Origin: Blastopirellula marina
GTDB taxonomy: Bacteria; Planctomycetota; Planctomycetia; Pirellulales; Pirellulaceae
DNA length: 64,000 nt
Assembly (NCBI RefSeq): GCF_002967765.1
Contig: NZ_PUHY01000016.1
Coordinates: 62,001 to 126,000 of the forward strand
Direction: 5' to 3'
Of the stretch, positions 26,193 through 34,700 are shown in pieces; position 1 is the stretch's first letter; each line of letters begins with the position of its first letter. The translations under genes and the position numbers were made by a program. The notes below the pieces were generated by a model. That model was not told where the DNA came from. It ran no database searches and was given only the letters and a program-made list of their open reading frames with translations.

Positions 26193-26585
26193 TCATGCCC
26201 CGCCCCGTGGAGTGACGCGATCACCTTTTGACGGCTGATCACTTCGAATCCCAGTCAGCGTCAATCCAACCTGCTGGCCTTTTGAGGCTTGTTTTAGATC
26301 ACCTTGTTGGATCGACTCGATATTGTCAACGTCGACATCGACTGGCCCTGCAGATGTATGTACCACGAGCTTATCTCCTACGCGCACAGTACCATTGGTT
26401 ATCGTCCCCACCAAGACTACGCGATCGACAGGCGGCTGGATATAGAAAACTTCTTCGACGGTGAATTGCATCTTCGGTACCGTTGCTGTCGGTGCCGCCG
26501 CAGGACTTGTTGCGGGGGTTGTCGCATCACAACCGCAAAACGAAGTGCCGATGAGTAGGACGATTGTTGTTCGTAGAAAGGGCAT
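26193..26585 (-). CDS. Secreted lipoprotein with EF-Tu domain-2-like beta-barrel
   Basis: A 130-residue protein. It has a signal peptide (FLRTTIVLLIGTSF) with Cys residues at 18 and 20 that fit a lipobox, then a Thr/Pro/Ala linker to about residue 37. The rest reads like the second barrel of translation GTPases: FTVEEVFYIQPPVDRVVLVG, GTITNGTVRVGDKLVV, then IESIQQGDLKQASKGQQVGL. In such barrels this surface binds partner proteins or nucleotide-free tRNA. The secreted role is unknown. The ATG lies inside the attC core GTTATGC, so the gene begins exactly at a cassette boundary. Confidence 0.7.
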   Translation of the reverse strand: MPFLRTTIVLLIGTSFCGCDATTPATSPAAAPTATVPKMQFTVEEVFYIQPPVDRVVLVGTITNGTVRVGDKLVVHTSAGPVDVDVDNIESIQQGDLKQASKGQQVGLTLTGIRSDQPSKGDRVTPRGGA

Positions 26586-26650
26586 AACGTTAAAGCTATG
26601 GTGCAGTTTGAGCGTCAGCGAATATTGTCACCACCAGCGACTGGTTATGC
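26582..26650 (-). other. attC integron recombination site
   Basis: Minus strand: GCATAAC at one end and GTTATGC at the other, exact complements of each other and fits to the R'' and R' cores. The inner arms (CGCTGGTGGTG and CACCATAGC) pair imperfectly. The site starts directly after the stop of the SUKH gene and ends in the ATG of the lipoprotein gene. Confidence 0.8.
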
Positions 26651-27172
26651 TTATTCTTTCATCATTTCGTATTCCGAAGGCCAGAACGTCCTATCCTTCC
26701 AAGCTGCTGAATCAATGTCAGAAAGTGCACCTATGAAGTCGATGGAATAATCTGCTTCGATGGCTTCCGCCATTAGACATAGGGCCTCCGCAAACTGACT
26801 GAGCGACGAATTGATAAATATTCTTTGCATTCTGTTGTCGTGATTGTGGTAACAGATGCTGCCATCTGCCTCATCAATCGAGATGAAATCTCCCGATCCG
26901 TTGTGCCCGAAAACCCGGAAGCTTGCGAATTCTTCGCCTAGGCTCGACTGCAATTCATTCATTCGTTCCAAGTTGTATGTGAAGGAAAGAAATGGAGCGG
27001 CATCTTCTGGGAATCCCACCTCTCTCAGTATGCTCTTGTCCTTCTCGGAAATTTGAAGGCTTTCAACCTGCTCTCTTGGGAATTCCCTGAACTTCCCGAG
27101 ATCAAGATCCACTCCGTCGGGAAGCTCTCCAAAGGCGCTTTGAAATCGTTTTTTGAATTCGGTCGGTTTCAT
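26651..27172 (-). CDS. SUKH-superfamily (SUKH-4-like) immunity protein
   Basis: A protein of 173 residues starting MKPTEFKKRFQ, 9 bases after the attC site. The pattern matches the SUKH/SMI1-KNR4 immunity superfamily: an N-terminal helix, GFPEDAAPFLSFTY, then FRVFGHNGSGDFISIDEADG and a helix at SSLSQFAEALCLM. The superfamily protects against many nuclease and other polymorphic toxins. No cognate toxin is adjacent, so it may be a free-standing defence cassette held by the integron. The C-terminal AWKDRTFWPSEYEMMK is a usual SUKH-4 ending. Confidence 0.75.
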   Translation of the reverse strand: MKPTEFKKRFQSAFGELPDGVDLDLGKFREFPREQVESLQISEKDKSILREVGFPEDAAPFLSFTYNLERMNELQSSLGEEFASFRVFGHNGSGDFISIDEADGSICYHNHDNRMQRIFINSSLSQFAEALCLMAEAIEADYSIDFIGALSDIDSAAWKDRTFWPSEYEMMKE

Positions 27173-27181
27173 TTTCTTTCT

Positions 27182-27274
27182 GCACAACGACACGCATCAG
27201 CGGGGACGGGCGAACGACTCGCAAGCGTACCAAAACGCTCTCCACCCGTCCTCCGTTGCATGCAATGGTTATCC
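27182..27274 (-). other. attC integron recombination site
   Basis: Minus strand: GGATAACCATTGCATGCAAC begins the left arm and GCTGATGCGTGTCGTT ends the right arm, with a loop of about 30 bases. It shares both arms with the site at 2271-2360, so the two zones use the same attC family. It lies between the stop of the 27287 gene and the start of the SUKH gene. Confidence 0.85.
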
Positions 27275-27286
27275 GATTTCTGCGGT

Positions 27287-27727
27287 TTATTTCCAGGTCG
27301 AGCGATAGCCGGGATGCACAAAGCATGGTGAGTCAGGGAGTGCGATGACAATCCCGTCTTCTGCAGCAGCGTCGAGCCAGCCCCGTATTTCCAATTGACC
27401 CTCTACTGGCATCGGAAGTCCGCGACATCGGTGACGATGGAGTGCAAGTCGCCACGCATCAAAGCAATCACTTTCGCCACTGGGACCGTAGTCATAGTCG
27501 ATTGTGAATTCGGGATGCACAATTTCGATACCGGCACCGTGTATGTCAACGCGCACTCCGTCTTTCTTCGCGATAGCAGCGGCTTCGCTCGGAACGGTGT
27601 AGCCGTACGCCATCCATTGACGACGCGAAAACGGTACGGGCAGTTGCAAGCGACTGTGGGTATAGTCGAGATCCAGTTCTTGAAGGTGGCGAAAGCTAGC
27701 GATGACGGATTCAAGTTCGTCGTACAT
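27287..27727 (-). CDS. Hypothetical cassette gene at attI
   Basis: A 146-residue soluble protein. It contains VPFSRRQWMAYGYTVPSEAA, then IHGAGIEIVHPEFTIDYDYG and GESDCFDAWRL, a pattern I have seen only in conserved hypothetical proteins. The start lies about 10 bases after the attI-like core at 27737, making it the first cassette downstream of integrase fragment B. The size, acidity and context match other cassette-borne immunity-like genes here. No specific function can be given. Confidence 0.6.
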   Translation of the reverse strand: MYDELESVIASFRHLQELDLDYTHSRLQLPVPFSRRQWMAYGYTVPSEAAAIAKKDGVRVDIHGAGIEIVHPEFTIDYDYGPSGESDCFDAWRLALHRHRCRGLPMPVEGQLEIRGWLDAAAEDGIVIALPDSPCFVHPGYRSTWK

Positions 27728-27736
27728 CAGTCGGTC

Positions 27737-27785
27737 GGATAACTAGTGTTTATTCAGAGCCTTTCCGAATAACGTGCGCACGTTA
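27737..27785 (-). other. attI-like site next to integrase fragment B
   Basis: A near-palindrome ccgaataacgtgcgcac with its inverted arm (one mismatch) runs into the joining core GTTATCC at 27737-27743. The same block occurs at 3287-3340 and 28890-28945. Confidence 0.6.
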
Positions 27786-28103
27786 ATCGGAATCCAGGCT
27801 GTCGAAATCCGCCGGGCTACGGACGCCATGGCCTTCCTTTTTCAAAACGTGAGTATAAATCATCCTCGTCCTAACGCCACTGTGACCAAGGAGTTCCTGT
27901 ACCGTGCGGATGTCCGCGGTTTCGAGGTCGATACCTTCGGCTCGGTACAACTCGTCCGCGAATGCCCTAGCGTCGTGTGGATGATCGAGCATGAACCGTA
28001 CGATGTCGGGAGGCGGCAAGCAAAACCCCAAGTCGATGCAAAACTCGTCGGGCAGGCATCGAACCTGGTGCGGTGTCAGCGGCTCGTCGATCTCATCGAT
28101 CAT
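27783..28103 (-). CDS. Chimeric ORF: cassette protein fused to IntI C-terminus (fragment B)
   Basis: The reading frame starts [20 protein letters not shown] 4 bases after an attC site and is a short cassette protein up to ETADIRT, near residue 64. It then continues in frame into the last 40 residues of an integron integrase: [20 protein letters not shown], then [16 protein letters not shown] and a stop inside the attI palindrome. The catalytic Tyr of the integrase (MIYTHVL) is present, but the core domain is absent. The fusion point coincides with the IntI segment present in fragments A and C. It is probably not a functional recombinase; the protein may still be made. Confidence 0.6.
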   Translation of the reverse strand: MIDEIDEPLTPHQVRCLPDEFCIDLGFCLPPPDIVRFMLDHPHDARAFADELYRAEGIDLETADIRTVQELLGHSGVRTRMIYTHVLKKEGHGVRSPADFDSLDSD

Positions 28104-28106
28104 GAC

Positions 28107-28196
28107 ACCTAACGTCAAAGCTGACCAGGTCGCTGCAATCAGCTTTCCATTTGATTTCAACCAGATCGGCGACTCTGGTCCAGCGCCTTGTTAGAT
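28107..28196 (-). other. attC integron recombination site
   Basis: Minus strand: R'' ATCTAAC, left arm AAGGCGCTGGACCAGAG, spacer, right arm CCTGGTCAGCTTTGAC, R' GTTAGGT. Both cores obey RYYYAAC and GTTRRRY, and the arms pair with the usual bulges. The stop of the 28191-28868 gene lies in the R'' core and the next ATG follows 4 bases after R'. Confidence 0.85.
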
Positions 28197-28868
28197 GGCG
28201 TATCGTTCGGCGTCAAATATCGGATTGCAGAGCTGGCATCGACATATTCCGTCCGACATTAGTTCACCAGCCACTGATTCCAGTTTCCGTGCCAAAGCTA
28301 AACCACCATCAGCTAAATGATCGTATGCAGCAACATCTATATCAAATTTTCCGGCCCACGGCTCGTCCTCGGTGCCTGCATCGGCAGCATCCGACCAATA
28401 CGATGTGTATCCATACTCGGCGGTAGGGAAGTACTTCAAAATCTCGTCGTCCTTCTCGATGTTTGAGACGCTGAATCCGTGATCAGAAAGAAGGGTACTT
28501 AACTCAGTAGGACGCTGATTCGCCCACATTCGTATCCAATGTGCCGCAACTTCGCTAGACGTTTGCGCCATTCCTGCACAGCCAGAGAGGTTCACGAAGC
28601 TTTCCCACACTGTTGGTGCATCACCGCTTCTTTCTCCACGGATCAAAATGCTGGCGGCGTATGACATATAGTCCAGAATGTGTTGTGTCGCGTTCCATGG
28701 TGCGCCGAAAGAACCGACAAAGCTGCCAAACGATTCTTGGAAACGTTGCAACAATTCCGGGGGTTCGACATCAATCGTTTGAAGGTGGAACTGCTGGTAC
28801 TTCTTTACGTCGGATCCAGAATCGGGACCAGAATATGAACCGCGAATTTGAATTGATGTTCCGCCCAT
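28191..28868 (-). CDS. Hypothetical cassette gene
   Basis: A 225-residue protein from MGGTSIQIRG. Longer frames run into the attI and integrase fragment and are unlikely. The middle is helix-rich (LLQRFQESFGSFVGSF, QHILDYMSYAASILI) and the C-terminus ends with a Cys pair (GICRCQLCN). The family is not recognised. It is the first gene after integrase fragment C and ends inside an attC site, so gene plus attC form a complete cassette. Confidence 0.6.
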   Translation of the reverse strand: MGGTSIQIRGSYSGPDSGSDVKKYQQFHLQTIDVEPPELLQRFQESFGSFVGSFGAPWNATQHILDYMSYAASILIRGERSGDAPTVWESFVNLSGCAGMAQTSSEVAAHWIRMWANQRPTELSTLLSDHGFSVSNIEKDDEILKYFPTAEYGYTSYWSDAADAGTEDEPWAGKFDIDVAAYDHLADGGLALARKLESVAGELMSDGICRCQLCNPIFDAERYAI

Positions 28869-28889
28869 AGGTCCGTGTGGTAACAAGCC

Positions 28890-29125
28890 ATTTAAATAGT
28901 GTTTATTCAGAACCTTTCCGAATAACGTGCGCATGTTATTCCGAATCCACGCTGTCGAAATCAGCCGGGCTGCGGGCACCACGGCCTTCCTGTTTCAAAA
29001 CATGAATATAAATTATCGTCGTCCTAACGCCACTGTGACCAAGGAGTTACTGTACCGTGCGGATGCCTTAGCCCGCCTCGATCAGATGGGTTGCGAACGA
29101 AGAACCACTGCGGAGATTGCCTTCG
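28890..29125 (-). pseudogene. intI: Integron integrase 3' fragment C with attI-like end
   Basis: Minus-strand translation gives SSFATHLIEAG, then TAA in place of the Tyr codon, [14 protein letters not shown], and [18 protein letters not shown]. This is the C-terminal 60 residues of an IntI with an in-frame stop. The adjoining palindrome is more worn than in A and B, and the joining core has become TTTAAAT. It reaches further 5' than A or B but diverges upstream of FATHL. Confidence 0.75.
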
Positions 29126-29279
29126 TTTGGGTAGATTCGTCCAATTGATGACGCCGCTTAGTACGACTGCGTGGGTCAATAATACCGCAGAACCAATCCT
29201 TGCAATGAACTGAGCCCTCGAGTTTCATGCACGCCCCAGGACGAACCATCCTGTTCCGCCGTTGGAACGACGAATGAAA

Positions 29280-29339
29280 CGCCCTCCTTACGCATTTTGA
29301 AAGGCGGGCCTAGCAACGATCAGCCAAGTACTTTGCAAG
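29280..29339. repeat. Dispersed repeat D, copy 2
   Basis: The counterpart of 371-430, sharing cgccctc, cattttgaaaggcgggcct and gccaagta. In this copy the GCTTAAC core reads GCTGATC, so any attC activity has gone. Confidence 0.5.
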
Positions 29340-29384
29340 ACAACGTATAAAATCACACAGTCGCGACGAGAGTTTCTCCATTGC

Positions 29385-29415
29385 AAAAACGCCCGACTTC
29401 GCGACTCGGGTGCAT
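29385..29415 (-). terminator. Terminator hairpin after the 29423 gene, copy 2
   Basis: On the minus strand GCACCCGA, a 9-base loop and TCGGGCGT are followed by TTTTTGC. A GC-rich stem with a T-run, 8 bases after the stop, is a good rho-independent terminator. The stem and loop match 1672-1697. Confidence 0.75.
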
Positions 29416-29422
29416 TTTTTTG

Positions 29423-29887
29423 CTATGTGCCGATGATCGTTGCGAGGTGGCCCTTAGTAAAACTCTGCACCTGCGCAGTTTCGATCGCATGCGGCAAATA
29501 CATTTTCAGTGTGGCCCCGTTTTGAATCAAGACGCCATTTTGTTGCGATTCGGGAACTAAATCCAACGAAAGCGTATCGGGCATTCGGCAGTTGCTTTGG
29601 ATCAACACCAAACCATGATCGTCGAAGTCCGCGGCAAGGGAAAGAAAGTCAGCTGTTGGCAGCTGCAGATCAAGACACAAGCCACGTACAGATCCGACGA
29701 AATCAGTGCCCTTAGCGTTTAGAGGGACGGTGGCGTCCCACCATTGCATGTAACGATTCGGACGATGCCCAAGAATCCAGACCCACGGAACTGATGGAAC
29801 CAAAAACTTGGCGAGATCGCTCACGACTGCACCGTGGATATAGACAATCTCGCAATCAGTCCTCGATTCGATCTCAGTACAGTTCAT
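29423..29887 (-). CDS. Hypothetical protein
   Basis: A 154-residue protein from MNCTEIESRTD (a longer frame from 29938 crosses an inverted repeat and is less likely). It contains VPWVWILGHRPNRYMQWWDA and a C-terminal pattern GVLIQNGATLKMYLPHAIET. It is soluble and the family is unknown. A good terminator follows. The inverted repeat just upstream (29907-29936, gcctac/gtaggc) could be a regulatory element or worn attC arms. Confidence 0.5.
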   Translation of the reverse strand: MNCTEIESRTDCEIVYIHGAVVSDLAKFLVPSVPWVWILGHRPNRYMQWWDATVPLNAKGTDFVGSVRGLCLDLQLPTADFLSLAADFDDHGLVLIQSNCRMPDTLSLDLVPESQQNGVLIQNGATLKMYLPHAIETAQVQSFTKGHLATIIGT

Positions 29888-29939
29888 GGGCACATAACTA
29901 TTTATAGTAAGTTTTTGCCTACCTCTTGTAGGCGGCAAA

Positions 29940-31040
29940 TGTGCGACCTAGTACACAAGCAGTTGATTTTCGCAAGATGCGATTTTAGCTGTAGGTTGAC
30001 GAGTTGTCACACTCTTTCGTGCTTGAAAGGAGGCCCCTGTCGAGCGATCATCGGGCCGGCACGTCAATCCGTTTCAGGCTTTCCCGATGAGCGTTAGACT
30101 CGCGCAATGATGCAGATCCTATTCTCTTCGACCACGAGTTCTTGCACGCACAAGGTCGAACCGTCATGTGCGCGAAATCGATTACGCGAGAAGTGGGGTA
30201 CCGATTCCAACACTAGACGCCACCCTACCCAAGCATTTCTACGGCCCGCCATCAGACGCAAGTTGTAAATCGGTTTCTGATCCGTTGGAAACCTTTAGCG
30301 ATCACAGTCAGCGCCCAGTTTGCGTATGCCCCGCTACTCCGAGCCCAACGGGGTATTAACCCGGGCCCAATGTCTCTCCCAAAATGGTGAGACAAACGCC
30401 CAAAAGAGAATTTGGAGGCTCTGCCCACAAACGTCTGGGTTATGTCTCGGTAAGAGAGAGACAACAGCGTCTGAGAGACACGCCCTCGTAACCCGTTGCC
30501 AAGAAGTGGGATAGAACGACGCATTTCGCAGGCCGTTTCCAACCGCGCACGAAAAAACCCTGGTTGAGCGTTATTTGCTAAACCAGGGTTTAAGTGGAGC
30601 GAGACTCACGGTCTTCGGAATTAAAGAGAAACACTTTGCCTTCACGGGTTCATAATTGGAAACCATTGAACCATGCAACAGTGAATAAAAAGTGAATCAG
30701 AAGGATACATGAGCAGCAAGTGATCCTCGATTTGGCACTCGAAGTACTCTCCGAATGAAACCAGTCTTAAGTGATAGACTTTCCGAAGTTGCTTCCTTCG
30801 GTAGCGTCTTGTTCAGTTCGGTGTCAGCCAGAACGTCCTTGAGCCGAGCCTTCTCTCCTCTTCAGAAACATTAGTCGCCTGTCCAAGTCGGTAAGAATGC
30901 CATCGTACTCCTTCCCCTAGCGTAACTAGGTCTGCTCAGTCACACTGGTCGTCTTGCTGGCCTGGGCAATCGACTTATCCAGAGAAAGCATCAGCGGCTA
31001 AAAAAGTAATCGGAGCCGGAATGAGTATTTGAAAATAGCT
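29940..31040. other. 1.1 kb without recognised gene
   Basis: Stop codons interrupt all frames. The one minus-strand frame of 96 codons (30252-30542) shows no protein-like pattern. Visible structure is a good terminator at 30550-30592 and T/C-rich gtctctc tracts near 30370-30480. I find no tRNA or rRNA. Confidence 0.4.
30550..30592 (-). terminator. Strong rho-independent terminator
   Basis: An 11-bp perfect stem (AAACCCTGGTT / AACCAGGGTTT) with a 15-base loop, followed on the minus strand by TTTTTTC. It would end transcripts arriving from the 31041-36805 genes, about 450 bases downstream of their last stop. Confidence 0.8.
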
Positions 31041-31685
31041 TTACGGAATATGCTGATCCACGTCGTCAGCTTCATTCTCAAATCGTTCTATCAACTCCGC
31101 TCTCTGCTCAGGACTAGAAAAGACGCGTTTCCAATGATCAGCCCAATACTCCGCGTGGGCTGCGTTGCCGGTGGGAATCGCTTGAGGAATCCTTTTTAGC
31201 GCAATACGAGCCAGATAGGTACCGAAAAGGTCAGATTCAAGGAGCGATTCTTCGATCGCATTGTCATCTGGCCAAGAGCCTCCCGTGATGGCATTTGCTG
31301 CGGTCTCCAACTCGTTTTCCGTCTTGCCGGACGCGCTTGCAAGGCGACCCAGCCAATTCTTTTGCTTGGCATATAGAACCGCATCTTTGGCGAGCGGTGC
31401 TTCGAACTGAAAGAAACTGCGTCCTGGCCCGCCACCAATTTGTTTTCGATGCTTTAAGAATGCCCCCTCGTGCCAAGCAACATGGAGCAGGAACTTCTTC
31501 TTATTCAGCGAAACAGAACTCGTGTTTCCACTATCTAGATCCGATACCACCTTGTCGATGATTTTCCACATGGCGGCAACACGGTTCTCTGGACTTTCGG
31601 ATGTATCCACATTTTCGTCCGCAGCTTCTAGTGGAATAGCGTAGAACGTAAAAATTAATGTACTGACCGCAAAACAACGGAACAT
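31041..31685 (-). CDS. Secreted lysozyme/endolysin-like protein
   Basis: About 214 residues. The start MFRCFAVSTL is chosen to give a regular signal peptide with cleavage near LEAADE. The segment FLLHVAWHEGAFLKHRKQIG followed by GPGRSFFQFE resembles the catalytic core of lysozyme-fold phage endolysins and transglycosylases: a Glu in a helix, then a Gly/Arg/Gln-Phe-Glu motif. The rest is helical with no further domain. A substrate in the planctomycete envelope is uncertain. It lies 78 bases downstream of the very large secreted protein gene on the same strand, so they are probably cotranscribed. Confidence 0.55.
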   Translation of the reverse strand: MFRCFAVSTLIFTFYAIPLEAADENVDTSESPENRVAAMWKIIDKVVSDLDSGNTSSVSLNKKKFLLHVAWHEGAFLKHRKQIGGGPGRSFFQFEAPLAKDAVLYAKQKNWLGRLASASGKTENELETAANAITGGSWPDDNAIEESLLESDLFGTYLARIALKRIPQAIPTGNAAHAEYWADHWKRVFSSPEQRAELIERFENEADDVDQHIP

Positions 31686-31774
31686 TTTAAGATCCAATCA
31701 TGAGTACTTGATTAAAGGAAGCGATACGAGGCGACCAAGATGAGGACTTCTCGCGTGGCACATCTCGGGACACT

Positions 31775-34700
31775 TTAACGAGAAACAGGAATCTCAAACG
31801 GGTATACATTATTTGCTTCCTCCCATTCTTCGATCTTATTATCTGGATCAAGAATCAAGTCAGCCGAAAACTGGTCTGGTTTCACTTTCACGAGCGATTC
31901 GATGTGATAGTCGACTTGGCAGCAAGGGGCCACGGATTGAGACGTTTCGACCACGACATCAGGAAATCCCTTGGCGGTCAATATCTTGGTACCCTTCTTG
32001 AGCATCGCACTACCGCCACCATAGTTCTTGATCGTCACGGTGAGATCTAGCTTCATTCCTTCACTCACTATGTGACAATGCGTTTGAACATCGCTCACCT
32101 TGAGATCAGGCAAGCACAGTAGATGGTTCAATTCTCGATCCTTGTGAGCCTTTCTCAATTCAATGACCGTGTTGAGAAGTTTCCTAAACGGATCATTCGA
32201 AGGCAGCGTAATCCCTTGAAGTTGCGAGAGGGGGGCTCGGCATAGGTCAACACAAGACGACTTCCAACCTGCTGCACGATATTGAGGAATAAGCAACGTC
32301 TGTTTCGGGTCACCTGGCCCCAATGTTGTGGTAAAATCAACTGCTTGCCAACCGGATTCCTTTGGTATGCGTACGTTAATTCGTGTCGCTGCCCGCGAGT
32401 ATTCTTCAGCAAAATTCGCTTCAAATTCGACGGTTCGATTTCGAGGAAGAAAGTACAGCTTTTCTTTGACCAAACATCTTATTTCGCTAACGGTGACCTC
32501 ATTCACCCCAATACGCCGCAAACACACTCTTTCCTCCTTGATGCCTGGGTAATTTAGAATTTGAGGTTCGCCAGGACCGGAGTCCTTCATCGAAATCTCG
32601 GAAACGGGCTGGCCGTCTTCCACCACGGCGATCGAACCGCCAGGAAGGTAGTTTTCACTCACAAGTTTTATTTGACGGTAAGGGTGGGTGTCATCTTTTG
32701 CCACGTCGTATAGCAGTTGTGGGGTAATCTCCACTTTCAAGGGCTTGCGAGATTGAAGCACGAGTCTTGCTTTCTGACGTGCAAGATCGACCTTTCCGAT
32801 TTCAATCTCCGTGCCAAGTTGAAAGCCAGATCGTTGGCCGCGAGTTCCGCTTGAAAGTTCAACTTCGACATCCTTCCAATCCGTACCAGACGTATTTTCG
32901 AAGAGGTAGAAGCCCCTCAATGCAGTATCAAATCGGCGTCCTTGCGAGGCACGATCGGGAAATAGATGAAGCTGATACCCGGCTTGCCAGTGACGGGCCG
33001 ACTGAGCATAGCGGATGCGAACAGGCGTGGTTGCGACCGCTTGTCCTGGTGACGATTTCGTATCATCCGGCTGGTCGCGCACCAAGATTCGTATCGCTCG
33101 CTTCTGAGGTGGAACGGCGGTGCCGGCCAGATTCCCTTTCGAGTGCAGGACGCTGCTATCGATCGTTGCCTCGAAACGCCAGTCGGCATCGTGTTCCGGA
33201 AGTTCATTAATCGCATGGGGCTCAACGGTCAGCGTTTTGAGGATTTGGTTGATATCACCAGTACCAACGGGCAGGTAGAATTCGGAAGTTGCTTGTCCAT
33301 CGTGTTCGATCAGCGCTAGGTCTTCTTGGTAGAGTTGAGCTTTGACAACGGGCGGAGCAAGCCGAGTTTGAATGGTGTAAACAAAAGTTTCTACCGAAGG
33401 GGCATCATAAACCCGTTCACCTCCGAGTCGAGGGTTGGCCTCTAAGAGGAAGATGTCTCGATCAACAAAATCCCAGGTCTCCCCCGATTGGCTCTGGATA
33501 CGTACTCGAATACGACTTGCTTTTAGTGGCTGAAGGCCAGTCCCATAGTCATCGACTGAAATGCCTTGGTCGACCACAACTCGTTTCTGTGAATTGGCAG
33601 CCACATGGATCGTCAAGAACGAGCTTGCCCCAGGTGGCGAGGGTTGCCACTGCCATACAAAGTCCTGATCGCGTATTTGGCGCTGATGTGTTTTTAGCTC
33701 TACGATGACATCCGAATCGGTAGTGTTGTCGAAAACAATTTGCTTGGCATAGAACGCCTGATTCCCTTCGATCTGGCTTTGCGGAAAGCTCCGCACTATG
33801 GCCAATTGCACGGCATGCGAAACAATCACATTCATGTCCAGCCCAGCAGGGGCATCCGGTTTTTCGCCGAAAACCTGCTTAAGAAGCCGTTCTGCTTTCT
33901 CTGGGCCATCATCTTCACTCAGTTCTTCTGGCGGGAGACTGAAATCAATTTCGACAACTGAGTGCGTTCCTGGAGAGTCATCGTCGCGATCTCCTTCAGG
34001 TAGCTTTGCGTTCGCTTTGATCCAATCTTTCTGCTTATCGTTGAGCTTCGTTACGTCTTGAAGTTCAATCCCCACCGAGTATAGATCGCCGTGTTGCAAG
34101 GCGGGACGAAATCGCAATTGCACCGGGACGATGTTGGAAGCGTAATTTTTTGTTGGCTCTCCATCGGAATTTCGTACAATTTCAATACCAGCAATTCGGA
34201 CCAGGAAGACGACGTCGACCTGCTTGTCTTCCAATATGTCCACGTAGCAATCGCCGAACGATATATGTATTTGGCGAAGTACGTCGCCTTCCTCTCGGCT
34301 TCGGAATATTGCGAAACGATTGACCAACTGTTCAAAGCGTTGGAACGTCTCTTCAGGGGTTGAAGGCTCGAATGGATCTGAAATATCCGGCAGAAATAGT
34401 GGAAATTCATCAAGAACCTGAAAGGCGCGATCAACTTCATCGGGATCGACTTCTTCCGCTTCCATGCCCTGCATAACTAAGCTGACTGAAGTTCCATATT
34501 CACCACCCAATAAATTCTCGGTGGCCTCGGCTTTCTTTGCCAATTCCCCTGGAAGACCTGCCTTGAAGATTTCGGCGACCTTGTCCAGATTGTTAAGCTC
34601 CTGTTGGCTTTCAAGTTCTCTCAGTTGATTGTAAATCCATGCGGGACGAAACTCTTCCGAGTTGTCATCATCCTGGAGCATTACAAACTGGATGTCCCTC

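Noticed and set aside
26150-26225. Possible attC between the lipoprotein and the 25901 gene
   Set aside because: Only a GTTATCC core is visible; no complementary left arm was found in the 100 bases before it.
30252-30542. Minus-strand 96-codon frame in the 1.1 kb gap
   Set aside because: No start signal, no domain pattern and biased low-complexity text, so it is treated as chance.
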